From: an uncultured Hyphomonadaceae bacterium
Lineage (GTDB): Bacteria; Pseudomonadota; Alphaproteobacteria; Caulobacterales; Hyphomonadaceae
Direction of reading: 5' to 3'
DNA length: 7,868 nucleotides
Assembly: GCA_937873805.1 (NCBI GenBank)
Contig: CALMWO010000469.1
Coordinates: 1-7,868, forward strand
Part shown: positions 6,050-7,868 of the stretch, in pieces
Layout of the letters: the number at the start of each line of letters is the position of its first letter
Position numbering within the stretch: position 1 is the first letter of the stretch
Translations under genes and position numbers: made by a program
Notes under the pieces: model-generated
The model's input: the letters and a program-made list of their open reading frames with translations, nothing else
What the model was told of the DNA's origin: nothing
Databases searched by the model: none

Positions 6050-6613
6050 ATGTCTGCACACACCACCAACATCTACGCTCACACCGCATTCGTCGTGATC
6101 GCCGGACTGCTCGCCCTGCAGGGCTGCAGCAAACCCGCAGCCGCGGCGCCGGCTGCCGCCGAAGCAGCGCTCGGCGCCGAACACGTCGCCGCCGCTTCAC
6201 AGGTCGACGCTGGCCGCTATCTCGTGAAGATCGGCGGCTGCAATGACTGCCACACGCCAGGCTTCGCGATGACCAACGGCGCTTCTCCTGCGGAAGCCGA
6301 ATGGCTGACGGGCGATAGCGTCGGCTTCTCAGGCCCGTGGGGCGTGAGCTATCCGGCCAACCTGCGCTTGTCGTTCCAGAACATGGATGAAGCGCAGTTC
6401 ATCGAGATGTCGCGCGCCGGTCAGGGCCGTCCGCCCATGCCGTGGCCGAGCCTCAAGGCGATGAGCGACAAGGATCTGAAGGCGATCTACGCCTATATCA
6501 AGTCGCTCGGAGCGAAGGGTGAGATGGCGCCCGCGGCGCTGTCGCCCGGCGTCGCGCCGGATCGTCCGCACATCCCGTTCATCCCGCAAATGCCGACGGC
6601 TACCAAAAGCTAA
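6050..6613 (+). CDS. Lipoprotein-type monohaem cytochrome c
   Basis: This 187-residue exported c-type cytochrome likely carries electrons in the periplasm while held to a membrane by lipid. The hydrophobic signal (about 11-25) ends in LQGC, a lipobox with C26 as the lipidated cysteine; Ser at the next position would not signal inner-membrane retention under the E. coli rule. An Ala/Pro-rich linker leads to a single haem-binding motif, CNDCH (64-68). GRPPMPWPSLKAMSDKDLKAIYAYIKSLG (126-154) holds the probable sixth ligand, M130 or M138, and the typical C-terminal helix. A proline-rich tail follows. AGAGGAAG at 6037-6044 supports the start. It lies 162 bp after the GST gene and 77 bp before the exported unknown protein on the same strand. 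No dehydrogenase partner is in the window, so its electron donor is unknown. Confidence 0.9.
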   Translation: MSAHTTNIYAHTAFVVIAGLLALQGCSKPAAAAPAAAEAALGAEHVAAASQVDAGRYLVKIGGCNDCHTPGFAMTNGASPAEAEWLTGDSVGFSGPWGVSYPANLRLSFQNMDEAQFIEMSRAGQGRPPMPWPSLKAMSDKDLKAIYAYIKSLGAKGEMAPAALSPGVAPDRPHIPFIPQMPTATKS

Positions 6614-6690
6614 GGCGCAAGAACCTCTAACCTCCCCCGGCGACACGGAAACATCCGGCGCTGAAAAACAAGAGAAGAAAGAATCTTCCG

Positions 6691-7596
6691 ATGAATACCG
6701 AAAAGCTTCCCCTGCCTTCGACCCAGGTGGTCAACCGGGCAAACGCGCCGAAAATGCGCTTCCTCTATCCGCTGGCTGCTGTCTGCCTTGCCGCCGTGTT
6801 CATGTCGCCGAGCTCTGGCGAAGCGCAGACGGCAGGCGCCATCAAGCTGCGCCCTGATCAGGAACGCGCCATCGAGGCGATGCTCAAGGACGTCGAACCC
6901 TCAATGCGTCCGATGGCGCGGCAACAACTCGCGACGAGTTTCGCAAATTTCAGCGAAGCGCAGATCGCGGTCATGATGTCGAAGATGTCCGAGAACACGG
7001 CGGCCAAGGCCAAGGCCCCGACACCTGTTGTCGAGGTCGAGCGCGCATCGACGCCAGAAGACATTGCTTTCATGAAGGCGCAGTACGAACCGATCATGCG
7101 CAAACACCATGCTGCGCAGGTTGAGTTCGACAACCTCGTCAACGCGAAGGTTGCCGCGTACTGCCCCGCCAGCGGTGTTTATGCGCGTTACGGCTCCGGC
7201 TGGCGCTACGAGGTTGGTCAGTTCATGATGGACTCGGCTCTCGGCGCCAACAACATCGAAGCCCGCGTGACCATCGCCGGCGAAGCCTACATGCCGAAGG
7301 ATGGCCGATACAAATTCGACTTCTCGAGGGTGCGCACCTGGTTTGACAAGAACGCTGTCGATGCGGCGATCAAGTCTGCCTGTGACAAGGTTCACGCCAC
7401 CGGCAAGGCCTTCCTCGCCAAGATCGATCCGCAGATTGCAGCGAAAGACTGGAACGGCGCCTTCAAGACGGAGGGCTCGGCAAACGCCGCGCTTGAACCG
7501 ATCCGCAGCGTGCTGCAGGCGGCCTACGACAAGATCGGCCCCGGCGACATCAGCCAGATCCAGCTCGCCATGATGAATGGCGTGAGAGTGAAATAA
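6691..7596 (+). CDS. Exported protein of unknown function
   Basis: I do not recognise the family of this 301-residue protein. It has a Sec-type signal: MRF then a hydrophobic stretch LYPLAAVCLAAVFM (25-38) and a likely cleavage after GEA at 45. Translation from M1 gives an unusually long 21-residue polar lead before that segment. M22 (codon at 6754) would give a conventional signal, but neither start has a strong SD; AGAGAAGAAAG lies upstream of the first. The mature part is mostly alpha-helical by pattern, with an Ala/Glu/Met-rich N-terminal region (52-105), a Pro-containing linker (106-122), and a more mixed domain from 140. Two cysteines, C158 and C231, could form a disulfide. It is downstream of the cytochrome gene by 77 bp and probably co-transcribed. 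The strong terminator at 7679-7718 ends this unit. Confidence 0.8.
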   Translation: MNTEKLPLPSTQVVNRANAPKMRFLYPLAAVCLAAVFMSPSSGEAQTAGAIKLRPDQERAIEAMLKDVEPSMRPMARQQLATSFANFSEAQIAVMMSKMSENTAAKAKAPTPVVEVERASTPEDIAFMKAQYEPIMRKHHAAQVEFDNLVNAKVAAYCPASGVYARYGSGWRYEVGQFMMDSALGANNIEARVTIAGEAYMPKDGRYKFDFSRVRTWFDKNAVDAAIKSACDKVHATGKAFLAKIDPQIAAKDWNGAFKTEGSANAALEPIRSVLQAAYDKIGPGDISQIQLAMMNGVRVK

Positions 7597-7678
7597 CGCC
7601 TGCACGACAAGGGTGGTCGCTCAATCCCCCCCGAGCTCAAAGCCGCACCAAGAAGGCGGCGGACCGCCCCTCCCTGAT

Positions 7679-7718
7679 GGCGCAGGATCGCTTGCCCAGC
7701 GACCTGCGCCTTTTCTTT
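7679..7718 (+). terminator. Rho-independent terminator of the cytochrome / exported protein unit
   Basis: GGCGCAGG (7679-7686) pairs with CCTGCGCC (7703-7710). Inside it, TCGCT (7688-7692) pairs with AGCGA (7698-7702). This makes a 13-bp stem with one bulged A and a TGCCC loop. TTTTCTTT (7711-7718) follows on the + strand, which is a classic intrinsic terminator. The T-tract overlaps the stop codon of the opposing priA gene. The minus strand has no T-run after the stem, so the element terminates rightward transcription best. Confidence 0.9.
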
Positions 7719-7868
7719 ACATGAAGCTGTAGGGCTCGACGTCGAGCGCGACGCGGACATTGGACGGCAGCTTCACACGCTCCTTCCATGCGGCAAGGAA
7801 AGCCGAGAGATCGACATTGCGATCCGAGCGCACGAGGAAGCGCCTGCGATGGCGGCCACGCAGGACAG
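7717..7868 (-). CDS. priA: Primosomal protein N' (PriA helicase), C-terminal fragment
   Basis: Only the last 49 codons lie in the window; the gene continues beyond the right edge. Read on the minus strand, the fragment begins VLRGRHRRRFLVRSD and ends VALDVEPYSFM before TAA (7717-7719). That is the characteristic PriA tail: the LRGRHRxRxLV strand and the closing DVxPxSF(L/M) motif of the C-terminal domain. PriA is the DNA helicase that reloads the replisome at stalled or repaired forks, acting on forked DNA with single-strand binding protein. The helicase motifs and zinc-binding cysteines would be outside the window. It converges on the exported-protein gene. Confidence 0.85.
   Translation of the reverse strand, partial: VLRGRHRRRFLVRSDRNVDLSAFLAAWKERVKLPSNVRVALDVEPYSFM

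Noticed and set aside
5879..6184. 101-codon frame on the minus strand across the GST-cytochrome gap
   Set aside because: It overlaps the cytochrome signal-peptide region and has Cys/Arg-rich low-quality composition; no ribosome binding sequence supports it.
6901..7605. 234-codon open frame antisense to the exported protein
   Set aside because: The + strand frame has a signal peptide and a downstream terminator in its orientation. The antisense frame has no start signal or domain.

Overview
This GC-rich window, with compact genes and short intergenic gaps, reads as chromosomal DNA of an alphaproteobacterium. The support is the style of the METTL20-like (ETF-beta) lysine methyltransferase, the crotonase and the PriA C-terminus, together with a GC-rich extragenic hairpin pair at the left edge of a kind I associate with that class. 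Genus cannot be fixed from sequence alone. I see no insertion sequence, phage gene, CRISPR array, tRNA or rRNA. No gap exceeds 300 bases.

Layout, left to right. Bases 1-207 are non-coding: two GC-rich hairpins that look like a dispersed repeat, then an inverted repeat upstream of a complete pyruvate kinase gene (208-1617, +). Converging on it is a crotonase-fold enoyl-CoA hydratase/isomerase (1642-2514, -), with a hairpin at the junction. Divergent from the crotonase across about 110 bp is a METTL20-type methyltransferase starting with GTG (2625-3290, +). Its likely target is the beta subunit of electron transfer flavoprotein, so these two genes share a link to acyl-CoA oxidation. The methyltransferase meets the next gene tail to tail, and the two TAG stops share one CTAG.

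The middle is a leftward pair, a LysR-type regulator (4092-4997, -) followed after 19 bp by a glyoxalase/VOC-fold protein (3287-4072, -). A glutathione S-transferase (5156-5887, +) diverges from it. The 158-bp divergent gap holds a perfect inverted repeat overlapping a candidate lysR promoter that would give a nearly leaderless message. This arrangement suggests a small regulated detoxification or small-molecule-processing module.

The right part has a lipoprotein-type cytochrome c (6050-6613, +) and an exported protein of unknown function (6691-7596, +). They probably form one transcription unit, which ends at a strong intrinsic terminator (7679-7718). The terminator U-tract overlaps the stop codon of the opposing priA gene, of which only the last 49 codons are inside the window (7717-7868, -).

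Most of the window is ordinary housekeeping or accessory metabolism. The items most worth a second look are the residue signature of a potassium-independent pyruvate kinase, the crotonase/ETF-methyltransferase pairing, the lysR-GST operator/promoter architecture, and the cytochrome plus unknown exported protein pair.
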